A DNA stretch of 64,000 nucleotides from Candidatus Planktophila lacus (GTDB lineage: Bacteria; Actinomycetota; Actinomycetes; Nanopelagicales; Nanopelagicaceae). The stretch is taken from contig NZ_CP016769.1 of assembly GCF_002287925.1 (NCBI RefSeq), forward strand, positions 744,001-808,000, in the 5' to 3' direction. The stretch's first letter is position 1, and the number at the start of each line of letters is the position of its first letter. The position numbers were made by a program, and so were the translations under genes. Shown here piece after piece: positions 50,976 to 58,750 of the stretch. The notes below the pieces were generated by a model. The model was given only the letters and a program-made list of their open reading frames with translations, searched no databases and was not told the origin of the DNA.

Positions 50976-50981
50976 TATAAG
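50976..50981 (+). promoter_or_regulatory. Possible -10 element for tRNA-Cys
   Basis: TATAAG matches the -10 consensus at five of six positions and lies 32 bases before tRNA-Cys. The -35 region would fall in the A/T-rich loop of the preceding hairpin and has no clear consensus match. Confidence 0.3.
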
Positions 50982-51013
50982 TGAAAAGATCAGCAAGAAG
51001 ATAGTAAAAGAAT

Positions 51014-51084
51014 GGTCGGATGGCCGAGAGGCGAGGCAAGGGACTGCAAATCCCTCTACACGGGTTCAAATCCCGTTCCGACCT
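51014..51084 (+). tRNA. tRNA-Cys (anticodon GCA)
   Basis: A 71-base cloverleaf: acceptor GGTCGGA/TCCGACC, D stem GCC/GGC, anticodon stem AGGGA/TCCCT around CTGCAAA, T arm ACGGG-TTCAAAT-CCCGT, discriminator T. The anticodon GCA reads UGU and UGC. CCA is not encoded. Confidence 0.97.
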
Positions 51085-51131
51085 CCAATATCGAATAGCA
51101 ATAGTTCAAAACAGTTCTACTGGAGGAGAAG

Positions 51132-51476
51132 ATGAGCGAAGATCAATCACAACGTCCGTGGGGACGCTATGAAATCTTGCAAGAAAGTGATGCTCATAAA
51201 GTTAAAACGATCTGGGTCAATCCAGGTAAACGTCTTTCATACCAACGCCATGAAAAGCGCGCAGAACATTGGTTCATCGTTCAGGGTCAGGCGAAGATAA
51301 CTTTGAATGGTGATTCATTTGAGATGACTGTTGGTGATTCAATAGATATCGAAATCGGCGATCTTCACCGCATCGAAAATATTGGATCAAACGATGTAAT
51401 TTTCATCGAAGTACAGACAGGTAGTTACTTTGGCGAGGATGATATTGAGCGTATCGAAGACGATTTCGGTCGCTAA
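51132..51476 (+). CDS. Stand-alone cupin of the mannose-6-phosphate isomerase type II family
   Basis: A 114-residue cupin that corresponds to the C-terminal isomerase domain of bifunctional mannose-6-phosphate isomerase/GDP-mannose pyrophosphorylase. Recognisable parts are RPWGRYEILQESDAHKVKTI, GKRLSYQRHEKRAEHW with likely metal-binding His and Glu, VGDSIDIEIGDLHRIENIG, and the end QTGSYFGEDDIERIEDDFGR. The pyrophosphorylase domain is missing. It could supply mannose-6-phosphate for PimA's GDP-mannose, but that is inference. The ribosome binding site GGAGGAG is strong; the gene sits between tRNA-Cys and tRNA-Val. Confidence 0.85.
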   Translation: MSEDQSQRPWGRYEILQESDAHKVKTIWVNPGKRLSYQRHEKRAEHWFIVQGQAKITLNGDSFEMTVGDSIDIEIGDLHRIENIGSNDVIFIEVQTGSYFGEDDIERIEDDFGR

Positions 51477-51531
51477 ATAGCCTCGGCTATACTTTCGACC
51501 ACAACTTAATAGATACCGAAGTTTTAGACCC

Positions 51532-51603
51532 GGACGATTGGCTCAGCGGTAGAGCACCACATTGACATTGTGGGGGTCACTGGTTCGATCCCAGTATCGT
51601 CCA
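51532..51603 (+). tRNA. tRNA-Val (anticodon GAC)
   Basis: A 72-base cloverleaf: acceptor GGACGAT/ATCGTCC, D stem GCTC/GAGC, anticodon stem CCACA/TGTGG around TTGACAT, T arm ACTGG-TTCGATC-CCAGT, discriminator A. The anticodon GAC reads GUU and GUC. A TATACT at 51488-51493 is a possible upstream -10 element. Confidence 0.97.
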
Positions 51604-51630
51604 CAAAATTATTTTTTAATTGGGGTTTCT

Positions 51631-52206
51631 ATGAAGTCAATCTCTTGGTCAGAAGGCATCTGGACACGACCGCCTGTTTCGCAAACCTCAAAAGATAATT
51701 GCTTAATTGTCGAAGCGTCAGAGGGAAGCGATTGGTGGCGTACAACATCTTATGGATTCATCCATGACGACGGTCACGCTCTCCTTAGAGAATTTCCACA
51801 AGATAGTTCGATAGAGGTCTCGTTTATTCTCAACTTTGGAGAGCAATTTGATCAATGTGGAATTCTCGTAAGAAGTGATGAGGAAAATTGGATTAAAGCA
51901 GCGGTTGAATTCAGTGATGGATATCCGCAACTTGGATCTGTAGTTACTCAAACTCGTTCAGACTGGTCGACCGGTCGTGTTCCCGAGTGGATAGGCAAGG
52001 AAGTGACAATTCGCGTTAGTCGAACCGGTGACGCAATTGCAATAAGAGCAAGAGCGGACGATGACTTTCGACTTGTTCGCGTTGCACCGCTCGATAGTAA
52101 ACGGTCGTGGAAAGCGGGCCCTATGCTCTGCGCTCCAAGTAGAGCGGGATTTGTTGCCACAATGACATCTTGGTGCGCAGGAGAACCAGACAAAGAACTT
52201 CACTGA
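51631..52206 (+). CDS. DUF1349 protein
   Basis: A 191-residue cytosolic protein of the DUF1349 family, which has a concanavalin-like beta-sandwich fold and no settled function. Family-like segments are SDWWRTTSYGFIHDDGHALL, FGEQFDQCGILVRSDEENWI, KAAVEFSDGYPQLGSVVT, and AGPMLCAPSRAGF. The ATG at 51631 has GGGG upstream; the frame is open back to 51562, but that lies inside tRNA-Val. No signal peptide. It lies directly behind the tRNA, as accessory genes often do. Confidence 0.8.
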   Translation: MKSISWSEGIWTRPPVSQTSKDNCLIVEASEGSDWWRTTSYGFIHDDGHALLREFPQDSSIEVSFILNFGEQFDQCGILVRSDEENWIKAAVEFSDGYPQLGSVVTQTRSDWSTGRVPEWIGKEVTIRVSRTGDAIAIRARADDDFRLVRVAPLDSKRSWKAGPMLCAPSRAGFVATMTSWCAGEPDKELH

Positions 52207-52345
52207 TCAAGCACCTCTAGTGTTTGAATGTAATCTGTGAGTGTCATGCGCAAGAGCGGAGCGCGATTTTATCAGAGAGAGACGGGCTTAGATTTGTCCA
52301 TGTCATGACGTGAAGTGGCGCAACTACTTACTCAGCTTTCAGTAT

Positions 52346-52351
52346 TACTAT
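52346..52351 (+). promoter_or_regulatory. Candidate start-proximal -10 element
   Basis: TACTAT (TAnnnT pattern, five of six consensus matches) ends six bases before the GTG at 52358, with no Shine-Dalgarno sequence between. This favours the GTG start and a leaderless transcript. The preceding stretch 52207-52345 shows no other gene. Confidence 0.4.
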
Positions 52352-52357
52352 TTATTC

Positions 52358-52522
52358 GTGAGCGCCAACAACCAGATGCCCTGCGACTTTTGCGGGCAAC
52401 CTTACGATCCAGTTTCATCTCGATGGTTCTGTCCGAACTGTCACATGAAAACTAATTGTTGTGATGGCGCACCTTGCCCAATTCCAGATGCACCAACGAT
52501 GAAGATTGAAGGGACTGCTTAA
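52358..52522 (+). CDS. Small zinc-ribbon protein
   Basis: A 54-residue protein with two CxxC knuckles, CDFCGQPYDP and WFCPNCHMKTNCC, in the spacing of a rubredoxin-like or zinc-ribbon fold, followed by GAPCPIPDAP. The function is unknown; the family seems to occur as tiny proteins in actinobacteria. The start may be GTG 52358, ATG 52376, or GTG 52310; the first is preferred for the -10 element just upstream and because the region before it codes for an unlikely aromatic stretch. The stop abuts the ATG of the next gene, so the two are probably co-translated. Confidence 0.7.
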   Translation: MSANNQMPCDFCGQPYDPVSSRWFCPNCHMKTNCCDGAPCPIPDAPTMKIEGTA

Positions 52523-52696
52523 ATGGAGAAGGAGCCTCGCACCGGATTTATGGGCGAATGGGATCGCCTATCGCCAAATATGAAGATCGTCGCGGTAATT
52601 CTTCTGATCATTCCGATCTTTCTATACCCACCATCAGTATTTCTTTACATGGGCTATGCCGTGTATCTGAATGTGCGGGATAAGCGAAAGAAGTAG
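52523..52696 (+). CDS. 57-residue single-pass membrane protein
   Basis: The reading frame starts immediately after the stop of the zinc-ribbon gene and is too short for routine gene finding. It has a soluble start (MEKEPRTGFMGEWDRLSPNM), one or two hydrophobic stretches (KIVAVILLIIPIFLYPPSVF and LYMGYAVYLNV) and a basic end (RDKRKK), giving a probable membrane hairpin or single span with a cytoplasmic positive tail. No family is recognised. Tight coupling suggests it works with the zinc-ribbon protein. Confidence 0.6.
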   Translation: MEKEPRTGFMGEWDRLSPNMKIVAVILLIIPIFLYPPSVFLYMGYAVYLNVRDKRKK

Positions 52697-52699
52697 CAG

Positions 52700-53248
52700 G
52701 TGGCACCAAAAGACTCAACAAGAGAAGCGCATTTTCCATCGATAGAGAAGAAGCATGGCGAACCAATGAAGTACTGGTTTGCGGTTATGAAGAAGCTAGA
52801 TAGCAAGAAATACCCAGAACAGATAGCGCACTTGCGAGAGAATTATGGTTTCTCTCAAGCACATGCAAATGCGCTCGTAATGTTCTCAAGAGGATCCGTA
52901 TCATCTAGAAGGCACGAAACTTCGGCTGATTATTTCAAAAGTATCAAGCCTGAGCAGGCTAAGACGATGAAGAAGATTTTCAAGGCTATTCAGAGCAAGT
53001 TTCCCAAGCTAGAACTTGTCATCGCTTGGAATCAGCCGATGCTAAAGAATGGCGATGAGTATATTTTCGGTGCATCTGCCGCTACTAATCACATTCTGAT
53101 TGCGCCATGGGATCAGCAAGTCCTCAAAGAGTTCACCCCACACTTTGCTGAATATCGAGTTAATAAGAAAACCATCGCACTACCTAACGATTGGCCAGTG
53201 GATGAGAAGCTGTTGCAGAAAATGATCAAGGCGAGCATTAAGAAATAA
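52700..53248 (+). CDS. DUF4287/DUF1801 protein
   Basis: A 182-residue cytosolic protein with two recognisable parts. Residues up to about 70 resemble DUF4287 (KHGEPMKYWFAVMKKLDSKK, LRENYGFSQAHANALVMFSR). The rest resembles DUF1801 (YdhG-like): KSIKPEQAKTMKKIFKAIQS, AWNQPMLKNGDEYIFGASAA, and TPHFAEYRVNKKTIALP. The function of both is unknown. The start is a GTG at 52700, three bases after the small membrane protein gene. Confidence 0.8.
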   Translation: MAPKDSTREAHFPSIEKKHGEPMKYWFAVMKKLDSKKYPEQIAHLRENYGFSQAHANALVMFSRGSVSSRRHETSADYFKSIKPEQAKTMKKIFKAIQSKFPKLELVIAWNQPMLKNGDEYIFGASAATNHILIAPWDQQVLKEFTPHFAEYRVNKKTIALPNDWPVDEKLLQKMIKASIKK

Positions 53249-53285
53249 CTTCTATTTGTGCCACTTCGCGTGAGAGGATCTGCGC

Positions 53286-54302
53286 ATGACTAGAGCCAAA
53301 CTTGAATGCTTTGCCAAGGAAAAACTCACCTTCGGAGCCTCTCCACTGCAACGACTTGATCGGTTAACCGAACACCTCGGTGGCAAAGTAGAAATCTGGG
53401 CAAAGCGCGAAGATGTGAATTCAGGGTTGGCTTATGGCGGAAATAAGACGCGCAAGCTTGAGTACTTGGCAGCAGAAGCGCTGGCAACAGGTTGTGACAC
53501 TCTCGTTTCAATTGGTGGAGTTCAGTCAAACCACACTCGCCAAGTTGCTGCGGTTGCGGCTCACCTTGGTTTGAAATGTGTTTTAGTCCAAGAACACTGG
53601 GTTGATTGGGAAGAAGTTAATTACGAGAAGACTGGCAATATTTTATTGAGCCGCATTATGGGCGCAGAAGTTCGCCTGGATCCAGCGGGTTTTGATATCG
53701 GCTTCAGAAAATCTTGGGAAGAAGCGATTGCCGATGTAATTGCGCGAGGCGGAAAGCCTTATCCAATTCCAGCCGGTGCCTCAGATCATCCGCTTGGTGG
53801 TCATGGTTTTGCAGGTTGGGCTTTTGAAGTTGAAGATCAAGAGAAGGATCTCGGTTTCAAATTCGATAACGTAATCGTTTGCTCAGTTACCGGATCAACG
53901 CAAGGTGGAATGATCGCGGGTTTTGCTCACTCAAATCGTGCTGAAGGCGTTATTGGTATTGATGCATCAGCAACCGTTGAGAAAACTTGGGATCAGATCA
54001 AACGAATTGCATCTCGTACAGCAGCGGCGATTGATCTAGGGCGCGAACTTAAAGATTCAGAAATCGTTCTGCTAGATCGTTGGCATGATGGCATCTATGG
54101 AGTTGCTGGTCCACGAACAATCGAAGCGATTCGCTTAGCGGGAAGTTTGGAAGGCATGATTACTGATCCGGTTTATGAGGGTAAATCGATGGCGGCAATG
54201 ATTGATTTGATCCGTGAAGGTTTCTTTAAAGAAGGTTCACGAGTTCTCTATGCACACTTAGGTGGACAGCCAGCGATTAACGGATATACCGGCGCTTTCT
54301 AA
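53286..54302 (+). CDS. acdS: 1-aminocyclopropane-1-carboxylate (ACC) deaminase
   Basis: PLP enzyme that breaks ACC, the ethylene precursor, into alpha-ketobutyrate and ammonia. At 338 residues it has the length of the Pseudomonas enzyme and closely resembles it throughout: [20 protein letters not shown] with PLP lysine K54, [20 protein letters not shown] with S81, [12 protein letters not shown], and DPVYEGKSM with Y297 and E298, then YAHLGGQPA with L325. E298 and L325 separate true ACC deaminases from D-cysteine desulfhydrases, which have Thr there. GAGAGGA precedes the ATG. It is the last gene of the tRNA-linked plus-strand group. Confidence 0.92.
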   Translation: MTRAKLECFAKEKLTFGASPLQRLDRLTEHLGGKVEIWAKREDVNSGLAYGGNKTRKLEYLAAEALATGCDTLVSIGGVQSNHTRQVAAVAAHLGLKCVLVQEHWVDWEEVNYEKTGNILLSRIMGAEVRLDPAGFDIGFRKSWEEAIADVIARGGKPYPIPAGASDHPLGGHGFAGWAFEVEDQEKDLGFKFDNVIVCSVTGSTQGGMIAGFAHSNRAEGVIGIDASATVEKTWDQIKRIASRTAAAIDLGRELKDSEIVLLDRWHDGIYGVAGPRTIEAIRLAGSLEGMITDPVYEGKSMAAMIDLIREGFFKEGSRVLYAHLGGQPAINGYTGAF

Positions 54303-54317
54303 GCGATTTATAAGTAA

Positions 54318-55655
54318 TTACTTTGTGAACGTTGGTTGTAAAACTCCGAGGTCGAGAACTCTCTCAATTAGCGCCATTGCTTGCACCAGCCTGTCTTCTT
54401 GATTGGCTCTAGCAACAACGCCAACAGCGACCGGCAACCCATCAACTAAGCCCATCGGAAGTGCGCCGATTGGAGTTCCTGCGATCGCTGGCGCCATTGA
54501 GATCCACGATGCAGAACCGTAATCATCTCCCCCGCCTAGATTACTCTTCCATGCAGGTGCATAGGTTTCACCGATCAAAATATCGAACTTTTCAAATGCA
54601 GGTGCCAAGACTCTATTGACCGCCCAATCCAAATTTTCGCTTCGCAACTTTTGATAATCTCTATTTCGGCCACCTAACTTGAGTGCCATGTCAAAGTATT
54701 CCTGACCGAAGTGCTGCAACTCGGCACCCTTATTTGCGAGATTGAAATCAACAACATCTTGCAAAGTCTTTACGCGCGCGCCTTGACGAGTTAATAGGTA
54801 GGTAGCTAAATCTTCATTTAGTTCATGCATTAAAACCTTGAACTCTGACTCGCCTTCTTGATCACTTGGGGACGGCAGAGATATCTCGGCAACTTTTATT
54901 TGTTTACTCAACTTGCTAACAAGTTCTTGGAAGAGTTGATTTGTGACAGGGTTCTGAGTTGCCCATTCCTTCACCACTCCGATACGAATCTCAGATCTAC
55001 CGTTTACTGCAGACTGATATCCGCTTTTTCCAGTTAGCACTTCTAACAAGAGCGCCGCCTGCGCAACGCTCTGCGCCATTGGCCCTGGTGTGTCCTGGCT
55101 ACCGCTAATCGGAATCATCGCATCGCGTGGAATCGAACCAACAGTTGGCTTAATACCAACGCAGCCATTTAACGAGGCGGGACAAACAATTGATCCATCG
55201 GTTTCACTACCAACTGCCATAGAAACGATTCCGGCACCAACAGCTGCGCCTGACCCTGAAGATGAACCGCCTGCGCTGTGCGCATGTTTCCAGGGATTAG
55301 CGGTAAGTCCACCAACTGCAGACCATCCACTAGTTGATTTTCCAGAGCGAATATTTGCCCACTCAGAAAGATTTGTTGAACCGATAATGGTTGCACCAGC
55401 AGCACGCAATCGTTTGGCAATAGTTGAATCGCGAACAACTGGAGTTTCTGCCAGAGCCAACGAACCAGCAGTTGCAGGTAGCCCCAACGCTTCTATGTTG
55501 TCCTTAATCAGAATAGGAACACCAGCCAGAGGGCCGTCAATCTCATTAAAAGTTAGATCCTCGCTGACCGCCAATACGGAATTTAGTTGATAACCAGAAG
55601 CGTCAATCTCAGCAATTTTGCTTAAAGATCTCTCAAAACTATCTTTACTCGCCAT
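54318..55655 (-). CDS. Amidase-signature family hydrolase
   Basis: Hydrolyses an amide of unknown identity. The 445-residue protein has the Ser-cisSer-Lys triad: K51 in PILIKDNIEALG, cis-Ser near 131 in SAGGSSSGSGAAVG, and nucleophile S155 in ETDGSIVCPASLNGCVGIKP. It is shorter than, and lacks the gatB/gatC context of, the glutamyl-tRNA amidotransferase subunit GatA. It lies six bases behind the esterase gene, so the pair is probably an operon acting on small esters or amides. Confidence 0.87.
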   Translation of the reverse strand: MASKDSFERSLSKIAEIDASGYQLNSVLAVSEDLTFNEIDGPLAGVPILIKDNIEALGLPATAGSLALAETPVVRDSTIAKRLRAAGATIIGSTNLSEWANIRSGKSTSGWSAVGGLTANPWKHAHSAGGSSSGSGAAVGAGIVSMAVGSETDGSIVCPASLNGCVGIKPTVGSIPRDAMIPISGSQDTPGPMAQSVAQAALLLEVLTGKSGYQSAVNGRSEIRIGVVKEWATQNPVTNQLFQELVSKLSKQIKVAEISLPSPSDQEGESEFKVLMHELNEDLATYLLTRQGARVKTLQDVVDFNLANKGAELQHFGQEYFDMALKLGGRNRDYQKLRSENLDWAVNRVLAPAFEKFDILIGETYAPAWKSNLGGGDDYGSASWISMAPAIAGTPIGALPMGLVDGLPVAVGVVARANQEDRLVQAMALIERVLDLGVLQPTFTK

Positions 55656-55661
55656 CTAGTA

Positions 55662-56435
55662 TCAATTCGCGGCGTGAGTTTCGATGAAGATTTTGGAGTT
55701 CTCAAAGATTATTTCAGCATCGTAATCGAGGGTGGCAACGTGGTAGCTATTGGTTAGTTCAATCCTCTGTTTAATTCTAGAACCTACGCCCTTCATGATT
55801 ATTTCGGTATTTGATACTGGAAGGGTGTGGTCGTCAACGCTATGGAATAACTGCATTGGGACGGTGACGTCATGCAGGCGTTCCCTTGTGTATTTCAACA
55901 TAATCAAGAGTTGATGGATTCCTCTTGTAGGTAAGGCGTCATAACCCCACTCCGAGATACCTGGACGCTTTATGTCATCGCCCACTGATTTGCGCATCTT
56001 TTGAAATCTCGAAAGAACGAAGGCCAATTGCGGACTAACCATCGCTACGTGAATCATTGGATTGACCAAGATGATTCCGCTGATCCGATTCGAATAACGC
56101 GTAGCAACATTTAGCGTTGTTCCGCCACCCATGGAAAGGCCACAGATGAATACCTTTGAACAAGTTTTGAAAAGTTCTGCTAACTCGGCTTCAACTTTGG
56201 CGGGCCACTGCTCCCATTTAACTTCATTTAAATCCTCGGGTTTAGTGCCGTGGCCAGGCAGTAAAGGAACTCTGACTGTAAATCCTCTTTGATTTAAATA
56301 CTCTGCCCAAGGTCGCATCGACGCCGGCGATCCGGTGTATCCATGAACCAATAGAACACCGACAGTTTTATTTTTTCCGCTTCCATCTGCTGCCCAATCT
56401 TCAAGCAGACCAGCGGGCGCTCCAATTACTCCCAT
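55662..56435 (-). CDS. Alpha/beta hydrolase (carboxylesterase, Est30/monoglyceride lipase-like)
   Basis: The 257-residue protein has a complete catalytic triad: S101 in FICGLSMGGGTTLNV, Asp 201/202 in FHSVDDHTLPVS, and H232 in NSYHVATLDYD. The oxyanion strand reads VLLVHGYTGSPASMRPWAEY and is followed by PLLPGHGTKPEDL, a layout like Est30-type carboxylesterases. No signal peptide is seen. The substrate is unknown. It leads the two-gene unit with the amidase. Confidence 0.87.
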   Translation of the reverse strand: MGVIGAPAGLLEDWAADGSGKNKTVGVLLVHGYTGSPASMRPWAEYLNQRGFTVRVPLLPGHGTKPEDLNEVKWEQWPAKVEAELAELFKTCSKVFICGLSMGGGTTLNVATRYSNRISGIILVNPMIHVAMVSPQLAFVLSRFQKMRKSVGDDIKRPGISEWGYDALPTRGIHQLLIMLKYTRERLHDVTVPMQLFHSVDDHTLPVSNTEIIMKGVGSRIKQRIELTNSYHVATLDYDAEIIFENSKIFIETHAAN

Positions 56436-56488
56436 TTCTAAAGCGTAGCGATATCTCGCTGTCAGGGCTATGGATTAGCCTTACATTC

Positions 56489-57109
56489 ATGTCGGTACAT
56501 GCACTCTCTCTTGCAGAAACCACATTTGTAGTTCTCGACCTCGAAACCTCAGGGGCGGCCCCATCAACAGGCGCTGCAATTACCGAGATCGGTGCCCTGA
56601 AAGTTCGGGGTGGCGAAATAATCGGTGAGTTTCAAAGTTTTGTAAACCCTGGTCATTCACTTCCTGATTTCATAACAGCGCTAACTGGCATAACCGATTC
56701 GATGCTCTTTGATGCGCCAACAATTGCCGAAATTCTTCCAACGTTCTTTGAGTTTCTCGGTTCTCATCACGAAACGGTTCTTGTCGCCCATAATGCTCCG
56801 TTCGATATTGGTTTTCTAAAAGCAGCAGCGATTGAAAGTGAAAACATTTGGCCTGAATTTATAATTGTAGATACAGTTCGAATTGCCAGATCTGCCTTGG
56901 GTCGCGACGAGGTGCAAGATTGCAAACTATCAACCTTGGCCGAATTTTTCGGGGCATCTATCGAACCTAACCATCGCGCCTTAGATGATGCCCGGGCTAC
57001 CGTTGATGTCATGCACGGAATCTTTGAACGCCTCGGAACCTTTGGAGTATCAACGCTCGGAGAGCTAACGACCTTCAAGCGTAAGCGTGAACGTAAAGCC
57101 CTAGATTAA
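56489..57109 (+). CDS. DnaQ-like DEDDh 3'-5' exonuclease
   Basis: A 206-residue exonuclease of the DNA polymerase III epsilon superfamily. The four acidic residues and His are visible: D17/E19 in FVVLDLETSG, D106 in VLVAHNAPFDIGFL, H162 and D167 in NHRALDDARATVDVMHG. It has no polymerase, GIY-YIG or BRCT extension, so it may be a proofreading subunit or a stand-alone nuclease. It overlaps the convergent trpD end by four bases. Confidence 0.87.
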   Translation: MSVHALSLAETTFVVLDLETSGAAPSTGAAITEIGALKVRGGEIIGEFQSFVNPGHSLPDFITALTGITDSMLFDAPTIAEILPTFFEFLGSHHETVLVAHNAPFDIGFLKAAAIESENIWPEFIIVDTVRIARSALGRDEVQDCKLSTLAEFFGASIEPNHRALDDARATVDVMHGIFERLGTFGVSTLGELTTFKRKRERKALD

Positions 57110-58152
57110 TTAGCGGCTAATTTATTGCTCAGCAGAACCCATTCGCCAAGCAAAGAATTTGCCTTTCCAGAGTCAACGCTCTCTGTCGCCTTCTTTAGTG
57201 ACTTACTCAAACGTTCATGAATCGAGAGCTCGAACTCACCATCAAAAGCAGCGATCGCAGCGGCAGCGTTGAGTAATACTGCATCTCTAGGCGTTCCGCG
57301 TTCCCCGGAAAAGATCGCTTTGGTGATGCGAGCATTTTCTTGCGCATCTCCCCCAACCAGAGCCGAAATCGGCGCGTTAGCTAATGAAAAGTCCTGAGCG
57401 TCGATGCGATCACTGGAGATTTCACCATTACCGATTGTTAGAACTGAAGTTGTCGTGGCCAAAGTGATTTCATCCAAACCATCATCTCCGCGGAATACGA
57501 AACCTTCTACGCCACGTTCGGCCAGCACTTGGGCCATCACTAAATGCATTCGATCATTGGCAACGCCTATGGCTGCGGCTTTCGGCTTGGCTGGATTGGC
57601 TAGCGGGCCAAGGATGTTAAAAACCGTGGCGGTTGCTAACTCTTTACGCGCCGGCGCTGCAAAGCGCATCGCTGGATGAAAAATTGGTGCAAAGCAGAAA
57701 CCGATTCCGAGTTCTGAAACAGTTTGTGCTACCTTCGCACCATCTAGATTGATTGCAACGCCGAGGGCTTCGAGAAGGTCGCCGGCGCCAGATTTCGAAG
57801 ACGCTGCCCGATTGCCATGTTTAACTACTCGCGATCCGGCTGCCGCCGCGATGATCGCTGCGGTAGTTGAAATATTGATGGTGTGGGCACCGTCGCCGCC
57901 AGTTCCGACAGTATCTACGGCGCGTTCATTTATAGTTATTGGTGCGCAAAATTGATACATCTGAGCAACAAGCGCTCCGACTTCTTCGGGATTCTCGCCT
58001 TTATTTTTTAGCGCAATCAAGAAACTCTTCAAAAGTTCTTTATCGGCGCGATCTTCCAGGACTTCGCGCATGACAGATTGCGCCTCTAGCGGTAGGAGAT
58101 CAAGACCGTTTTCTAATTTGGCGATAACGCCGGCCCAATCAAGTGAGCTCAT
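57106..58152 (-). CDS. trpD: Anthranilate phosphoribosyltransferase
   Basis: Second committed step of tryptophan synthesis, joining anthranilate to PRPP. The 348-residue protein has DTVGTGGDGAHTINISTTAA (PRPP and anthranilate binding), VVKHGNRAASSKSGAGDLLE, and GPLANPAKPKAAAIGV. No other trp gene is nearby; an isolated trpD next to the cytochrome oxidase genes is also the mycobacterial layout. It follows the receiver-like gene by 24 bases. Confidence 0.96.
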   Translation of the reverse strand: MSSLDWAGVIAKLENGLDLLPLEAQSVMREVLEDRADKELLKSFLIALKNKGENPEEVGALVAQMYQFCAPITINERAVDTVGTGGDGAHTINISTTAAIIAAAAGSRVVKHGNRAASSKSGAGDLLEALGVAINLDGAKVAQTVSELGIGFCFAPIFHPAMRFAAPARKELATATVFNILGPLANPAKPKAAAIGVANDRMHLVMAQVLAERGVEGFVFRGDDGLDEITLATTTSVLTIGNGEISSDRIDAQDFSLANAPISALVGGDAQENARITKAIFSGERGTPRDAVLLNAAAAIAAFDGEFELSIHERLSKSLKKATESVDSGKANSLLGEWVLLSNKLAAN

Positions 58153-58176
58153 TTAACAATCGCTTTCGTTTATTGG

Positions 58177-58602
58177 TTAAGCAGTAGCAACTGCGCTGGT
58201 GCGCATTAAGTTTGCAACGGTATTTGCCAAGGTGAATGGGTCGATCGGATGGATAACGCTAGCTTCGGCGCGCGACCATGCGGCAAGCCAGGCATCTTCT
58301 CGTCTTCCAGTTATCAAAAGAACTGGCGGACAGTTAAAGACCTCATCTTTGAGTTGGCGGGCGATTCCCATGCCGCCTTCAGGTACTGCTTCCCCATCTA
58401 AAATAAAAAGATCGGCGCGGAGATTTCCAGAGACGTTCTTGCGATCTATATAAGAGCGAAGCGCGGGCCCTGTAGCGAATTCCTCAATCTGATGTTCTGG
58501 CAGATCGGCCGCAACTTTCTTTCCCAAAGCGGCAACAATCGACTGGCGCACCGCAGAATCATCGGAGTAAACAATGATGATCGGCTTGTGTGGAGAACTC
58601 AT
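58177..58602 (-). CDS. Receiver-like (CheY-fold) protein without output domain
   Basis: A 141-residue protein that aligns with response-regulator receiver domains: acidic pair D14/D15 in IVYSDDSAV, phosphoacceptor-like D69 in LFILDGEAV, and T98 in LLITGRRED. The conserved Lys near the end is replaced by H118 (ASVIHPIDPF), so phosphotransfer signalling may be altered or lost. There is no DNA-binding or enzymatic output domain and no sensor kinase gene nearby. It is divergent from ctaE across a 148-base gap, suggesting a link to respiration or to trpD. Confidence 0.75.
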   Translation of the reverse strand: MSSPHKPIIIVYSDDSAVRQSIVAALGKKVAADLPEHQIEEFATGPALRSYIDRKNVSGNLRADLFILDGEAVPEGGMGIARQLKDEVFNCPPVLLITGRREDAWLAAWSRAEASVIHPIDPFTLANTVANLMRTSAVATA

Positions 58603-58738
58603 GGGGTAAGTCTAATCAAAGCGGCGAGAATTCCCAGCCAGTTTTAGGGTGGAAATGCGTGACCCGTTTCACCAAAAAGTAGGGCATTTTAAGTGTCAGA
58701 ACCAAGGCTATAACTAGGTAGGTGAGCCCACTTTCAGG

Positions 58739-58744
58739 GATACT
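58739..58744 (+). promoter_or_regulatory. Candidate start-proximal -10 element of ctaE
   Basis: GATACT ends six bases before the ctaE ATG at 58751 and keeps the key A at position 2 and T at position 6. A second option is TATAAC further upstream at 58709-58714. A weak GGGA lies about ten bases before the ATG, so leaderless translation is possible but not clear. The remaining part of the 58603-58750 gap shows no gene. Confidence 0.3.
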
Positions 58745-58750
58745 TGCCCC

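Noticed and set aside
51562-51630. N-terminal extension of the DUF1349 protein
   Set aside because: The extra codons lie largely inside tRNA-Val; the ATG at 51631 has its own ribosome binding site.
53286-54302. D-cysteine desulfhydrase
   Set aside because: E298 and L325 occupy the two positions that are Thr in D-cysteine desulfhydrases, and the whole length follows ACC deaminase.
54318-55655. GatA subunit of Asp/Glu-tRNA amidotransferase
   Set aside because: The amidase triad alone is not specific; gatB and gatC are not nearby and the partner is an esterase.
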